Assembly (NCBI GenBank): GCA_049600855.1
Contig: JBMYQA010000062.1
Coordinates: 1-24,987 of the forward strand
Reading direction: 5' to 3'
Length of the DNA: 24,987 nucleotides
From: JBMYQA01 sp049600855
GTDB lineage: Bacteria > Bacteroidota > Bacteroidia > Cytophagales > Flammeovirgaceae
Made by a program: the position numbers and the translations under genes. This document shows, in pieces, positions 17,070 through 24,987 of the stretch (within the stretch, counting starts at the first letter, position 1; each line of letters begins with the position of its first letter). The notes beneath the pieces were generated by a model. It did no database searches. It was not told where the DNA came from and saw only the letters and a program-made list of their open reading frames with translations.

Positions 17070-17180
17070 AGTTGTACGGTTTTATTGAAAGAGCTATGAG
17101 GTATGCTAAAATAATAGCAGGTCATTTTTGATTTAAGATTGCTTATTTTGACTAACCTCAGAATCATATTTTTTTAACGG

Positions 17181-17211
17181 CAAAAGTATTTTAAGAATTC
17201 ATTTCCTCAAA
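17181..17211 (-). promoter_or_regulatory. Consensus Bacteroidota promoter for the beta-barrel gene
   Basis: On the minus strand, TTTG (17208-17211) is followed after exactly 19 nt by TACTTTTG (17181-17188), a perfect TAnnTTTG. The leader to the ATG at 17069 would be about 105 nt. This is the best promoter match in the window. Confidence 0.65.
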
Positions 17212-17305
17212 CACCTTGTTGCTAGTATAGACAAAAAACAACAGGTTTATGTCATTGAATTGTCATAAGAAGTCACGAATATTTTAAGTAAATACCTCAT
17301 AAACC

Positions 17306-17335
17306 AAAAAACGATTGCTTGTGGCAATCGTTTTT
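17306..17335 (-). terminator. Rho-independent terminator behind the GAF-SpoIIE phosphatase gene
   Basis: ACGATTGC (17311-17318) pairs with GCAATCGT (17324-17331) around a 5-nt loop. The A and T runs on both sides extend the stem to about 12 pairs and supply a T tract in either direction. It begins 22 bases after the stop of the phosphatase gene. No plus-strand gene ends close by, so the minus strand is the relevant one. Confidence 0.85.
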
Positions 17336-17356
17336 AATACTTTTTATGATCATAGA

Positions 17357-20300
17357 TTAAATCTTAAATCCAATTACCAAAATATCATCGGTTTGCTGTT
17401 CGCCTTCCATCCACATCTCAATGATTTCTTTCATGGTATCTCGTTGTTGTGCCATGGGTTGATCGTGGATGCGATACAGCAAGCGTTTAAAGTTTTTCAA
17501 CATAAACTTGCGACTTTTTCTTCCGCCAAACTGATCTTGGTAACCATCAGAGAAGATATAAAATGACGTTGGTTTATACTCTGAAGATGATTCATTGATC
17601 AATTCACCATCTTCACCAACCAACAACTTGGCATTTTGTTGGAGTTTGATGGTATGCTTGGTGAAAATACGTTGTTGTTCACGCTGTAAACCGCCAATTG
17701 GCATTTTATCCCCACGAATGGTGTGCATTTGTGGTTCTCCGTTTTCATCTTCCTGAATGTACACTAATGGATTTTTCGCTCCTGCAAACTCCAACACTTG
17801 TTTCTCCTTATCGATCACACAAAGTGCCATGTCCATGCCATCTCGGTTTTCCGTTTCTTTTTGACGAAGCGAAGAACGCACTCGACTGTGAAGCTCATTG
17901 AGAATCATATCAGGAGATTCGATATTGAGATCATTCACAATCTCACTGAGTAGGTTGTTTCCAATCATACTCATAAATGCTCCCGGAACACCGTGACCTG
18001 TACAATCTACTGCTGCAATGAATAGTTTCTCCCCCTTTTGACTGAACCAAAAGAAGTCACCACTTACAATATCTTTAGGCTTAAATAAGACAAAGGCATC
18101 ACCAACAGCATTTTCAATAGTCGAACGGTGTGGAAGAATGGCATTCTGAATACGCTTTGCGTAATTCATACTGGACAGGATTTTCTTATTACTCTGTTGA
18201 ATCTCCTTATTCTTATCTTCAATTTGCTCGTAGGCACCTGCATTATCTAAGGCAATTGCTGCATAAGCCGCTAAGTTTCGAAGGATATTGATATGGTTTT
18301 CGGTGTAAGCATCTTTTTCATAGCTCTGTACCGTAAGTACACCAATTGCTTTTGCTTTGGTAATCAATGGTAAGTAAATGATGGAGTTAGGATATTCTCC
18401 ATACTTTGGAGGCTGCATATCGGGAACATAATTCACATATTCCGTCATCGCGTTATTGGTAAATACCTCCTGATTGCGTTTAATACACCAAGCAGAGTAA
18501 TACTTAGAATCATCCAATTCATGATAGAATACTGGAAGTTCTTTTCCTCCTTCAATTGCTCCAACAAAGGCAATTTGCTGTAAATTCTCTTGATAAATTC
18601 CTACACCAAATGCCGTAGCATCCATTAAGTTATTCACATTATCGTACAAGGTGTTGATTAGTTTGTCCATCGAAAGCAAACCTGTCAACTGTTGACCAAT
18701 CTCAGAAAGTAGTTTGATATTATTAAACGCCTCTTCAATGCGGTCTTTTTGTGCAGCCAACTCCGCTGTACGCTCTTTTACCTTGTTTTCTAGGTTTTGA
18801 TAGAGGAGGGCGTTCTCCAAGGCAATGGTGGTGTACGTGGCTAAGTTCTGTAGTACATTTACATGGTATTCGGTATAGGCATATTTTCGGAAACTTTGTA
18901 CCGTAATTACCCCAATTCTACCATCTTTTCCTTTCAGCGGAATGTAAATAATGGAAGCGGGTTGCTCTCCTGCAACCGCAGGCTTAATCATCTTGATGTA
19001 GCGAGAATAATCTCGAATGAAGTCATTAATGAGTACTTCTTCCTGAGTTTCATGGGTGTAAACCGCTAATCTATTTTTATCTTTTACATCTATAGCAAAT
19101 GGTGGAAGGACTTGTCCATTTTCAATGGCTCCTTCAAACTCAATCATCTCTGTTTCCTTATTATACAAACCAATCCAGAAAACTTCGGCATCCATCAGGT
19201 CATTTACACTGCGATACACGGTAGATACAATTTTCTCCACGGATAAATTCGAAATAATGCTTTGTCCTACTTTCCCTAACAGCTTCATGTTTTCGTAGGC
19301 TTCTTCTGTTTTTTCGAACTGCTGCGATAATGCTAAGCCTCTTTCCTCAATCAGCTCCTTTTGTTTCTCCATTTCTTTAGAAGCCAGTCGGAGTTTTTTG
19401 AAGTTTTCAGCATTATCCAAGGCAATGGCCACATAGGTAGCCATACTTCTCAAAATATCGCAATCGTAACGGTTATAGGCATTTTGTGTAAAGCTTTGTA
19501 CTGTGATTACCCCAATCTTTTTGTCCTTATTAATCAGTGGGAAATACAGAATGGACTCAGGTGCTTCGCCGATATTGGGAGCCAACCTTCGTTTGATGTA
19601 TTTCTGGTAATCATCTGCCATATTATTGATTACCACTTCTTCCTGATTCTTGAAACACCAAATTGAAAGGCGATTGTCATTGTCTAGCATGTCGTAGCTA
19701 GTTGGGTAAGTAATGCCTTTTTCAATAAAACCAGGGAAGTCAATACGATTTTCTGCTTCATTGTAGATACCAATACCAAAACCTTCAGCGCTCATCAATT
19801 TATTTACACTTTGGTAGGTGGTTTCAATAATTTTAGAGATAGAAAGGTGTGCGGTCACTTCCTGACCAATTTCGCCCAATAGTTTTACCTTATTTAAGGC
19901 TTGCTCGATTAATTCTTTTTGTTCAACGATTAATCGACTACGCTCTTGAATCTCCTTACTCTTCTCTTGTAACTGTTTGTTGGTTTTTTGTTTGTTTCTG
20001 AAAAGGCGATACATAAAGAAGGCAAATACTAAACCTGCAATCACAGAGGCAATCAAAATCCAATCGATGATTTTTCTTCTTTGCAACTCTCCTTCACGTA
20101 ACTCATCTTGTTTCTTTAATACAGCAATTTGTGCTTTTTTCTGCTCATTATCGTAGTAAAGTTGGAGCTGAGCGATTTTTTCAGCACGATCAGAATAAAT
20201 GCGTTCTTGAAAGTTTAGGTGTTCCTCTAGGTAATAAAAGGCTTGTTGGTAATCGCCTTTCTTCTGATAGGCTTTGTAAATGTTTTTCAATACAAAAACC

Positions 20301-21277
20301 AGAATATCATCATACGTTGAGCCTGCTTCACGACAACGATCGTAAGCGATTTTTAAGTTTTTGATTGCGTCTTCATATTGCCCACGGTGATAATGGACAT
20401 CTCCTAATACCTGAAAACCAAAGGTTTCTTCAAAGTGCGCATTTAATCTTTTTGCGTCAGCCAATTCCCTTCTAATGTAGTATTCTGCTGAGTCTAATTG
20501 GCGGGTAAGTACATATACCTCCGCTAAAGTGGCGTAGTTGTACAGTAAGGTACGCTCATTATTAATGGCATTGTTAATGGCAATGGAACGGTGTAGCCAA
20601 CTTACCGCCTCTTCATAAAGACTTAAGTTTTTGTAAGCACTACCGATATTGTTGTACAGGGTTCCTTTAGCAGCATCGTTACAAAAGGTATCTAAGTCAC
20701 ATTGATCAATGGCTTTGAGTTGGAACTTTAATTCGTTGTCAGGATCTTGTAAACGTTCGTAGTCTCTTGCAATAGCCGCAGCCGCTGTTCGAATGCGATT
20801 GGGATCATTATTCTGCTCTGCTAACAGTAACGCTTTAGTATTAAATTGCAATGATTCGGAATGGTGGCTGATATTAGCCATATTAATCGCCATTCTACGA
20901 TAGGTCACGAATATATTTTGGAAGCGATTTTCTTTTTCGTAATAAGTAATTGCTTCTTGATGATACTCATTGGATTCAGAGTATTTTTGATCCAACGCTA
21001 AAGCTCTTGCTTTGGCAGTAAGCAAAAGTCCATGCCCAAAATCATAATCTGCTTCAATAACAAAGAGTAAGCCCTCATCTGCAACTTCGATCGACTTTGC
21101 CACATCATTTGCAATTCTATATGCATCTGCTAGCCGACTAAATGTCAATACCTTATCCGAATCAGCCATCACTTGAGAGAGTGCCTGAGTCAAACTATCT
21201 ATCCTTGCATCTTGAGCAGAAAGGGGGAGCGTAAGTGTAAGTAGTAAGAGTACGCTATAAATTGATGATCGTATCAT
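17357..21277 (-). CDS. TPR, triple-GAF, SpoIIE/PP2C-type phosphatase
   Basis: This 1306-residue membrane protein has a signal peptide (LLLLTLTLPLSAQ), a TPR region of about 25-360, a coiled coil, and one transmembrane helix (about 403-424). Next come three GAF-like modules with linker coiled coils, starting near 466, 666 and 856 and each ending in a TVQS...AIALDNA-type strand-helix. The C-terminal SpoIIE domain (about 1035-1306) carries the metal-binding Asp residues: Asp1074 in VSGDFFWF, Asp1091 in AAVDCTGHGVPGAF, Asp1244 in FSDGYQDQ and Asp1297/1298 in QTDDILVIGF. The domain should dephosphorylate a Ser/Thr-phosphorylated partner, such as an anti-sigma antagonist, in response to periplasmic TPR and cytoplasmic GAF inputs. 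No such partner gene is nearby. About 22 extra residues precede the FSDGYQDQ strand. A strong terminator follows. Confidence 0.92.
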   Translation of the reverse strand: MIRSSIYSVLLLLTLTLPLSAQDARIDSLTQALSQVMADSDKVLTFSRLADAYRIANDVAKSIEVADEGLLFVIEADYDFGHGLLLTAKARALALDQKYSESNEYHQEAITYYEKENRFQNIFVTYRRMAINMANISHHSESLQFNTKALLLAEQNNDPNRIRTAAAAIARDYERLQDPDNELKFQLKAIDQCDLDTFCNDAAKGTLYNNIGSAYKNLSLYEEAVSWLHRSIAINNAINNERTLLYNYATLAEVYVLTRQLDSAEYYIRRELADAKRLNAHFEETFGFQVLGDVHYHRGQYEDAIKNLKIAYDRCREAGSTYDDILVFVLKNIYKAYQKKGDYQQAFYYLEEHLNFQERIYSDRAEKIAQLQLYYDNEQKKAQIAVLKKQDELREGELQRRKIIDWILIASVIAGLVFAFFMYRLFRNKQKTNKQLQEKSKEIQERSRLIVEQKELIEQALNKVKLLGEIGQEVTAHLSISKIIETTYQSVNKLMSAEGFGIGIYNEAENRIDFPGFIEKGITYPTSYDMLDNDNRLSIWCFKNQEEVVINNMADDYQKYIKRRLAPNIGEAPESILYFPLINKDKKIGVITVQSFTQNAYNRYDCDILRSMATYVAIALDNAENFKKLRLASKEMEKQKELIEERGLALSQQFEKTEEAYENMKLLGKVGQSIISNLSVEKIVSTVYRSVNDLMDAEVFWIGLYNKETEMIEFEGAIENGQVLPPFAIDVKDKNRLAVYTHETQEEVLINDFIRDYSRYIKMIKPAVAGEQPASIIYIPLKGKDGRIGVITVQSFRKYAYTEYHVNVLQNLATYTTIALENALLYQNLENKVKERTAELAAQKDRIEEAFNNIKLLSEIGQQLTGLLSMDKLINTLYDNVNNLMDATAFGVGIYQENLQQIAFVGAIEGGKELPVFYHELDDSKYYSAWCIKRNQEVFTNNAMTEYVNYVPDMQPPKYGEYPNSIIYLPLITKAKAIGVLTVQSYEKDAYTENHINILRNLAAYAAIALDNAGAYEQIEDKNKEIQQSNKKILSSMNYAKRIQNAILPHRSTIENAVGDAFVLFKPKDIVSGDFFWFSQKGEKLFIAAVDCTGHGVPGAFMSMIGNNLLSEIVNDLNIESPDMILNELHSRVRSSLRQKETENRDGMDMALCVIDKEKQVLEFAGAKNPLVYIQEDENGEPQMHTIRGDKMPIGGLQREQQRIFTKHTIKLQQNAKLLVGEDGELINESSSEYKPTSFYIFSDGYQDQFGGRKSRKFMLKNFKRLLYRIHDQPMAQQRDTMKEIIEMWMEGEQQTDDILVIGFKI

Positions 21278-21350
21278 TGCTTCTAGTTAAATCTTTCAAA
21301 GTTGGCTTTATCGTGTGGTTAGTACAATTAGAACGCTCAATGGCATAAAA

Positions 21351-21379
21351 CAAATATCTCCATCTTGTAAATAAACAAA
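21351..21379 (-). promoter_or_regulatory. Candidate promoter for the GAF-SpoIIE phosphatase gene
   Basis: On the minus strand, TTTG (21376-21379) and GATATTTG (21351-21358, seven of eight matches to TAnnTTTG) are 17 nt apart. The leader to the ATG at 21277 would be about 67 nt. Confidence 0.33.
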
Positions 21380-21444
21380 AGAATTTGGACTAATTGAATT
21401 AAATGTAGGATTATGTAGCGAAATTATTCGATAAAATAATAGGT

Positions 21445-21486
21445 CTACAGTCATCTTTTAACCATTATTTGGTCAGATGACTGTAG
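21445..21486. repeat. 12-bp perfect inverted repeat between rlmD and the phosphatase gene
   Basis: CTACAGTCATCT (21445-21456) is matched exactly by AGATGACTGTAG (21475-21486) across an 18-base spacer, within which ACCA and TGGT can pair again. It begins 84 bases beyond the rlmD stop and could act as its terminator, although the T tract after it on the minus strand is poor. An operator or a small mobile-element end are alternatives. Confidence 0.6.
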
Positions 21487-21569
21487 GTTTTACTAAAATA
21501 AGAAAAAAAATCAAGTATGAAGTGGGTAAAATCGTATTAATTTAACTGGAAATACTAACTTAGAAAAAT

Positions 21570-22976
21570 TCAATTTTGCTCTAATAAGACTACGTTTTCC
21601 ACATGATGTGTATGTGGAAACATGTCAACGGGTTGAATCGCTTTCACTTGATATTTAGGAGCTAATAATTGAATGTCTCTAGCTTGAGTAGCGGGGTTAC
21701 AACTTACATATACAATTCGCGGAGCATTCAGTTTTAAAAGCATCTTAATGACATCTTCATGCATACCTGCGCGTGGAGGGTCGGTAATTACCACATCTGG
21801 TGCAGGGTGTTTGCTAGCAAAGTCATCATCCAGTACTTTACGCATATCTCCAGCATAAAATCGCGTGTTTTTTAATTGATTCAGAGCTGCGTTTGCTTTT
21901 GCATCCTCAATGGCTGCATCAATGTACTCAATGCCAATCACCTCCTTAGCCTTTTTAGCCACAAACTGCGCAATGGTACCGATTCCTGTGTATAAATCAT
22001 ATACCACTTCTGCTCCTGTCAGTTTGGCAAAATCTCTGGCTACTTTATACAACTGATATGCCTGCTCGGAGTTCGTTTGGTAAAATGATTTGGGCCCCAC
22101 CCTAAACTGTAAATCCTCCATCGTTTCTGTGATATAAGGTTTACCAGCAAAATGATGGAAGTTTAAGTCCGCATAAGAATCATTGAGTTTGGTATTGACG
22201 ATGTATTGCAGGGAGGTGATTTCTGGAAACTTCTCTTGAAGAAAGGTTAACACCTCACTAATCAGTGATTTATTGTTTTGTCCCACAATAAGAATGACCA
22301 TCACCTCTCCTGTATTGGCCGTGCGGATGACTACATTCCGCAGGAAGCCTTCTTTTTCCATTAAGTTGAAAAACTCCAAATGATGCGTTCTGCCGTATTC
22401 CCTCAGCGCATCTCTGATGGCATTCGAGAGTTCGCTTTGTAAGTAGCAGGCTTCTAGGTCGAGCACTTTATCAAATTTACCGGGAATATGAAAACCTACT
22501 CCACGTCTTTCTAGGTCAGCATCACCTCCAATTTCTTCCTCAGTTAGCCAGCGTTTTGCTGTAAAGGTAAATTCTAATTTATTGCGGTAAAATTCCGTTT
22601 TTTCAGAGGCAATAATGGGTGAGCATGCTGGTAAAGGCACTTTAGCAATGCGCGTTAACGCATCTACCACCTGTTTTTGTTTGTAAAACAGTTGTTTTTG
22701 GTAATTGAGCTGTTGCCATTTACAGCCTCCACACAGTCCAAAATGTTGACAAATGGGTTCTTCGCGTCCATCCCCGTAAGCATGAAATTGGGTGGGAATG
22801 GCTTCTAGGTAGCTCTTGCGCTTTTTGGTGACTCTCAAGTCTACCACATCTCCTGGTACAGCACCTTTCACAAACACGACCATATCATTCACACGCGCTA
22901 AGCTTTTGCCCTCACTTGCAATATCTTCGATCGTTACATTTTCAAACTCGATAATTTTTCTTTTTCTCCTTCCCAT
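21570..22976 (-). CDS. rlmD: 23S rRNA (uracil-1939-C5)-methyltransferase RlmD
   Basis: This 468-residue enzyme methylates U1939 of 23S rRNA using SAM. The N-terminal TRAM domain (about 8-62) binds RNA. The iron-sulphur cluster ligands are Cys76, Cys82 and Cys85 in CQHFGLCGGC and Cys177 in LEACYLQ. The central RNA-binding region leads to the methyltransferase domain, with SFYQTNSEQ at 297-305, the SAM loop VYDLYTGIGT at 325-334, TDPPRAGMH at 398-406, and the catalytic nucleophile Cys426 in YVSCNPAT. Length and motif order match the RumA/RlmD branch; the related RlmC or TrmA would lack parts of this pattern, although some Bacteroidota members modify other sites. The ATG at 22976 fits the start of the TRAM domain. 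It is a single gene, divergent from the small protein gene at 23156. Confidence 0.9.
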   Translation of the reverse strand: MGRRKRKIIEFENVTIEDIASEGKSLARVNDMVVFVKGAVPGDVVDLRVTKKRKSYLEAIPTQFHAYGDGREEPICQHFGLCGGCKWQQLNYQKQLFYKQKQVVDALTRIAKVPLPACSPIIASEKTEFYRNKLEFTFTAKRWLTEEEIGGDADLERRGVGFHIPGKFDKVLDLEACYLQSELSNAIRDALREYGRTHHLEFFNLMEKEGFLRNVVIRTANTGEVMVILIVGQNNKSLISEVLTFLQEKFPEITSLQYIVNTKLNDSYADLNFHHFAGKPYITETMEDLQFRVGPKSFYQTNSEQAYQLYKVARDFAKLTGAEVVYDLYTGIGTIAQFVAKKAKEVIGIEYIDAAIEDAKANAALNQLKNTRFYAGDMRKVLDDDFASKHPAPDVVITDPPRAGMHEDVIKMLLKLNAPRIVYVSCNPATQARDIQLLAPKYQVKAIQPVDMFPHTHHVENVVLLEQN

Positions 22977-23057
22977 GCGTTCATTAGATTAAGGATGCAA
23001 AGAAAATGAATTTACATGATTTTTTATGTCAAAACCAAGGCTTCTGTCAGGATTTCC

Positions 23058-23065
23058 TAAATTTG
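23058..23065 (+). promoter_or_regulatory. Candidate -7 box for the small conserved gene
   Basis: TAAATTTG matches TAnnTTTG exactly. No TTG lies at the usual distance upstream. The predicted start site, near 23072, falls inside the left arm of the inverted repeat at 23070-23101. Confidence 0.3.
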
Positions 23066-23069
23066 TTGA

Positions 23070-23101
23070 AAGTGTAAACTTTTTGGATAACGCTTACACT
23101 T
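23070..23101. promoter_or_regulatory. Inverted repeat, possible operator, AAGTGTAA/TTACACTT
   Basis: AAGTGTAA (23070-23077) and TTACACTT (23094-23101) are an exact 8-base inverted repeat with a 16-base spacer. The arms extend to AAGTGTAAAC and GCTTACACTT with one mismatch. It lies between the divergent rlmD and small-protein genes. The centre-to-centre distance of about two helical turns fits a dimeric regulator, but the regulator is unknown. Confidence 0.4.
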
Positions 23102-23155
23102 CAAAACACATGAAAATTAACGTTTCAGCTCACAACTCCAAGTCACGTTTCCAAG

Positions 23156-23407
23156 ATGGATCATTTAAGTTTTAAAGATTATTTGATTAGTAAAAAAATT
23201 GACCCCGCAGCGTTTGAACGAGGTGATGCTTCAACTTATGCTTCTTTCAAAGCGTTATATGAGCAGGTTCATCCAAAAAGCTTTACGGCTCAAAAGTTGT
23301 TTCTAATCAATAAAATCAGACGTAGCTATCAGTTAAAGGAAGAGTCGGAAACGAAAAAAGTACTAACACAGAAAAAAGCGAAAGCAGTAATCAGAAGAAA
23401 ACAATAA
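23156..23407 (+). CDS. Small conserved protein of unknown function
   Basis: This 83-residue soluble protein starts MDHLSFKDYLISKKIDPAAF and has a central motif VHPKSFTAQKLFLINKIRR, then a lysine- and arginine-rich tail (KKAKAVIRRKQ). I recall similar small proteins in Bacteroidota with the same order of motifs, but I know no function for them. The basic tail might bind nucleic acid or ribosomes; this is an inference from charge alone. The gene is divergent from rlmD and lies 70 bases before the PD40 gene on the same strand. Confidence 0.6.
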   Translation: MDHLSFKDYLISKKIDPAAFERGDASTYASFKALYEQVHPKSFTAQKLFLINKIRRSYQLKEESETKKVLTQKKAKAVIRRKQ

Positions 23408-23477
23408 GATACAGATGCGTCAACTCTTATACCCAAATCATTCAGTTGAGCAAACAGACTTTCAAAAACACGAACGT

Positions 23478-24987
23478 ATGAGAACTTACTACATTATTAT
23501 GACTTTCTGTCTAGTGCATGTATTTGCATGGGGGCAGCTGGAGACCGTATTCGAGGAAAACTTTGATGATAATCGGAACGGATGGTTTTTAGACTCCAAA
23601 TATGGATATTCGACCCAAATTGCTGATGGGAAGTTACACATGATTCAGTCGGGTACCCCTTACACCCGCAACTTTACAAGAAATATTTTTATTGATCCTG
23701 GAAAAGATTTTGTTATTGGAACAAAGATCAAAATCCTCAAAGATGATCGAGGCTTAAATAATGGTATTTTATGGGGGTATCATGGCGATAGCTTTTACTT
23801 TTTTAGCATTACAAATAAAGGAAAGTTTCAGATTACTTACCTTAATAAAGATGGTACAAGAGGTTATTTAAAAGAACCTACCACTTCTCCGCATATTCAA
23901 ACGGGGGTTGCCTATAATAATATCGCAGTAGCTAAAAAAGGAGATAAGTTGTACTTTTTTGTTAATGGTCAAATTATACATGAAATGCTACCCGTGCGAT
24001 TTTATGGGCAGTTACATGGATTAGTTTTGGCAAGCAACGAAGTGGAAGTGGATAATTTCATTGTGAAAACTCCCAACCCCAAAATTAATTTGGTCGATCA
24101 TCCCATTAATGGATTAGAGAAAGAAAACTTGGGGCCAAATATTAATTCCTATGCTGGAGAAATTTCCCCAAAAATTTCAAATGATGGCACCTTACTTTTT
24201 GTGTGTAGAGGAAATCATCGTTCTAATCTTGGAGCCAAATTGAATCCAAACGGTCGCGGTGATCAGGATGCTTGGTATGCAGAAAAGGTAGGGGAAGAAG
24301 AATGGGGAGCCATTAAAAATATGGGACGACCCATCAATGATGTGAGGCAAAATGCGATTGCCTCAGTGTCGGCAGATAATAACACCTTGTTGATCAATTA
24401 CGATGGCCGAGAAGATCCTGGGCTCATGATTTCAAACCGTACAGCTACTGGTTGGGAGACTCCCAAAAGAGTGAATATCAAAGACTTTTACAACCGAAAT
24501 GAAGATGCCGAATTTACATTAGGGCCAACAGGTAAAGTGCTCATCTTTTCGGTAGAACGTGATGATACTTATGGCGAAAAGGATTTATATGTGAGTTTTA
24601 GAAATACAGATGGCTCATGGACGAAACCCAAAAATTTGGGCAATACCATCAATTCCTTTTCCACCGATTTTGGCCCTTATTTAGCGGCTGATAATACTAC
24701 CTTGTATTTTGGCAGTATGGGGCATCCAGGTTATGGCAGTTCTGATATTTTTGTCTCTAAACGTTTAGACAATACGTGGACAAACTGGTCGGTTCCCAAA
24801 AATCTAGGTCCAGAAATAAATTCTAAAAATTGGGATGCATACTATACCATTACTGCCTCAGGAGAAGAGGCTTATTTGGCAACTTCTGGCTCTTATGGAA
24901 ATACGGATATTTTTAGAGTGAAATTGAAAGAGTTGATAGATGAAGAAAGCTTGCCCGATCCTGTGGTGCTCATTAAAGGTCGCGTAT
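23478..24987 (+). CDS. PD40-repeat envelope protein (OmpA-family type), 3' partial
   Basis: The frame is open from the ATG at 23478 to the window end (503 codons). An in-frame ATG at 23415 would add 21 residues, but the signal peptide (YYIIMTFCLVHVFAWGQ) favours 23478. Residues about 20-190 form a LamG/concanavalin-like beta sandwich (FEENFDDNRNGWFLDSKYG; YFFVNGQIIHEM). From about 200 there are PD40 propeller repeats, including ISPKISNDGTLLFVCRG, TLYFGSMGHPGYGSSDIFVS and EEAYLATSGSYGNTDIF. The last visible residues, VLIKGRVY, look like the start of a carboxypeptidase-regulatory domain. Proteins of this layout usually end in a peptidoglycan-binding OmpA domain, which would lie past the edge. 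Its propeller resembles that of the protein encoded at 10783-13026. Confidence 0.8.
   Translation, partial: MRTYYIIMTFCLVHVFAWGQLETVFEENFDDNRNGWFLDSKYGYSTQIADGKLHMIQSGTPYTRNFTRNIFIDPGKDFVIGTKIKILKDDRGLNNGILWGYHGDSFYFFSITNKGKFQITYLNKDGTRGYLKEPTTSPHIQTGVAYNNIAVAKKGDKLYFFVNGQIIHEMLPVRFYGQLHGLVLASNEVEVDNFIVKTPNPKINLVDHPINGLEKENLGPNINSYAGEISPKISNDGTLLFVCRGNHRSNLGAKLNPNGRGDQDAWYAEKVGEEEWGAIKNMGRPINDVRQNAIASVSADNNTLLINYDGREDPGLMISNRTATGWETPKRVNIKDFYNRNEDAEFTLGPTGKVLIFSVERDDTYGEKDLYVSFRNTDGSWTKPKNLGNTINSFSTDFGPYLAADNTTLYFGSMGHPGYGSSDIFVSKRLDNTWTNWSVPKNLGPEINSKNWDAYYTITASGEEAYLATSGSYGNTDIFRVKLKELIDEESLPDPVVLIKGRV

Noticed and set aside
19361..19666. 101-codon plus-strand frame inside the GAF region
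   Set aside because: It is antisense to well-conserved GAF domain codons and has no recognisable features.
1..24987. CRISPR arrays, tRNA or rRNA genes, insertion sequences
   Set aside because: No regularly spaced repeats, cloverleaf-like sequences, transposase motifs or terminal repeats with target duplications were seen on either strand by eye.

Overview
The window looks like chromosomal DNA from a member of the Bacteroidota, most likely a Cytophagales-like marine or environmental lineage. The reasons are AT-rich sequence by eye, weak ribosome binding sites, Bacteroidota-type promoters (TTTG, about 19 nt, TAnnTTTG; the best copy is at 17181-17211), and typical protein families: PD40/OmpA-like envelope proteins, DUF2279, a YfiR protein, a long TPR-GAF-SpoIIE phosphatase and a PdeM nuclease. 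I see no transposase, integrase, tRNA, rRNA or CRISPR array.

Layout. 1-1533 (minus): a caspase-family (C14) protein whose reading frame runs without a stop into the N-terminus of enoyl-ACP reductase (FabI) at the window edge. 1844-3253 (plus): an M14 zinc-carboxypeptidase-like protein. 3360-8037 (minus): a tight group of a DUF2279 protein, a class I methyltransferase and an 11-helix TPR membrane protein, with a candidate promoter of its own at 8162-8195. 8176-13026 (minus): a three-gene operon of a PD40/OmpA-like envelope protein, a YfiR-family periplasmic protein and a CHASE8-HAMP hybrid histidine kinase. 13353-14594 (minus): a secreted seven-repeat propeller. 14856-16524 (plus): pdeM and an AraC-type regulator. 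16536-17069 (minus): a small beta-barrel. 17357-21277 (minus): a TPR, triple-GAF, SpoIIE phosphatase ending in a strong terminator. 21570-22976 (minus): rlmD. 23156-24987 (plus): a small conserved protein and the start of another PD40 envelope protein.

Working together. The operon at 8176-13026 resembles the YfiBNR envelope-sensing system: an outer-membrane OmpA-like part, a periplasmic YfiR part and a CHASE8-HAMP inner-membrane receptor. Here the receptor ends in a phosphorelay kinase and receiver, not in the GGDEF cyclase of YfiN, and the OmpA-like domain seems to have lost its peptidoglycan-binding loop. This is the strongest candidate for an under-described system. The caspase-FabI junction is the strongest structural oddity; it is either a real fusion or an assembly chimera.
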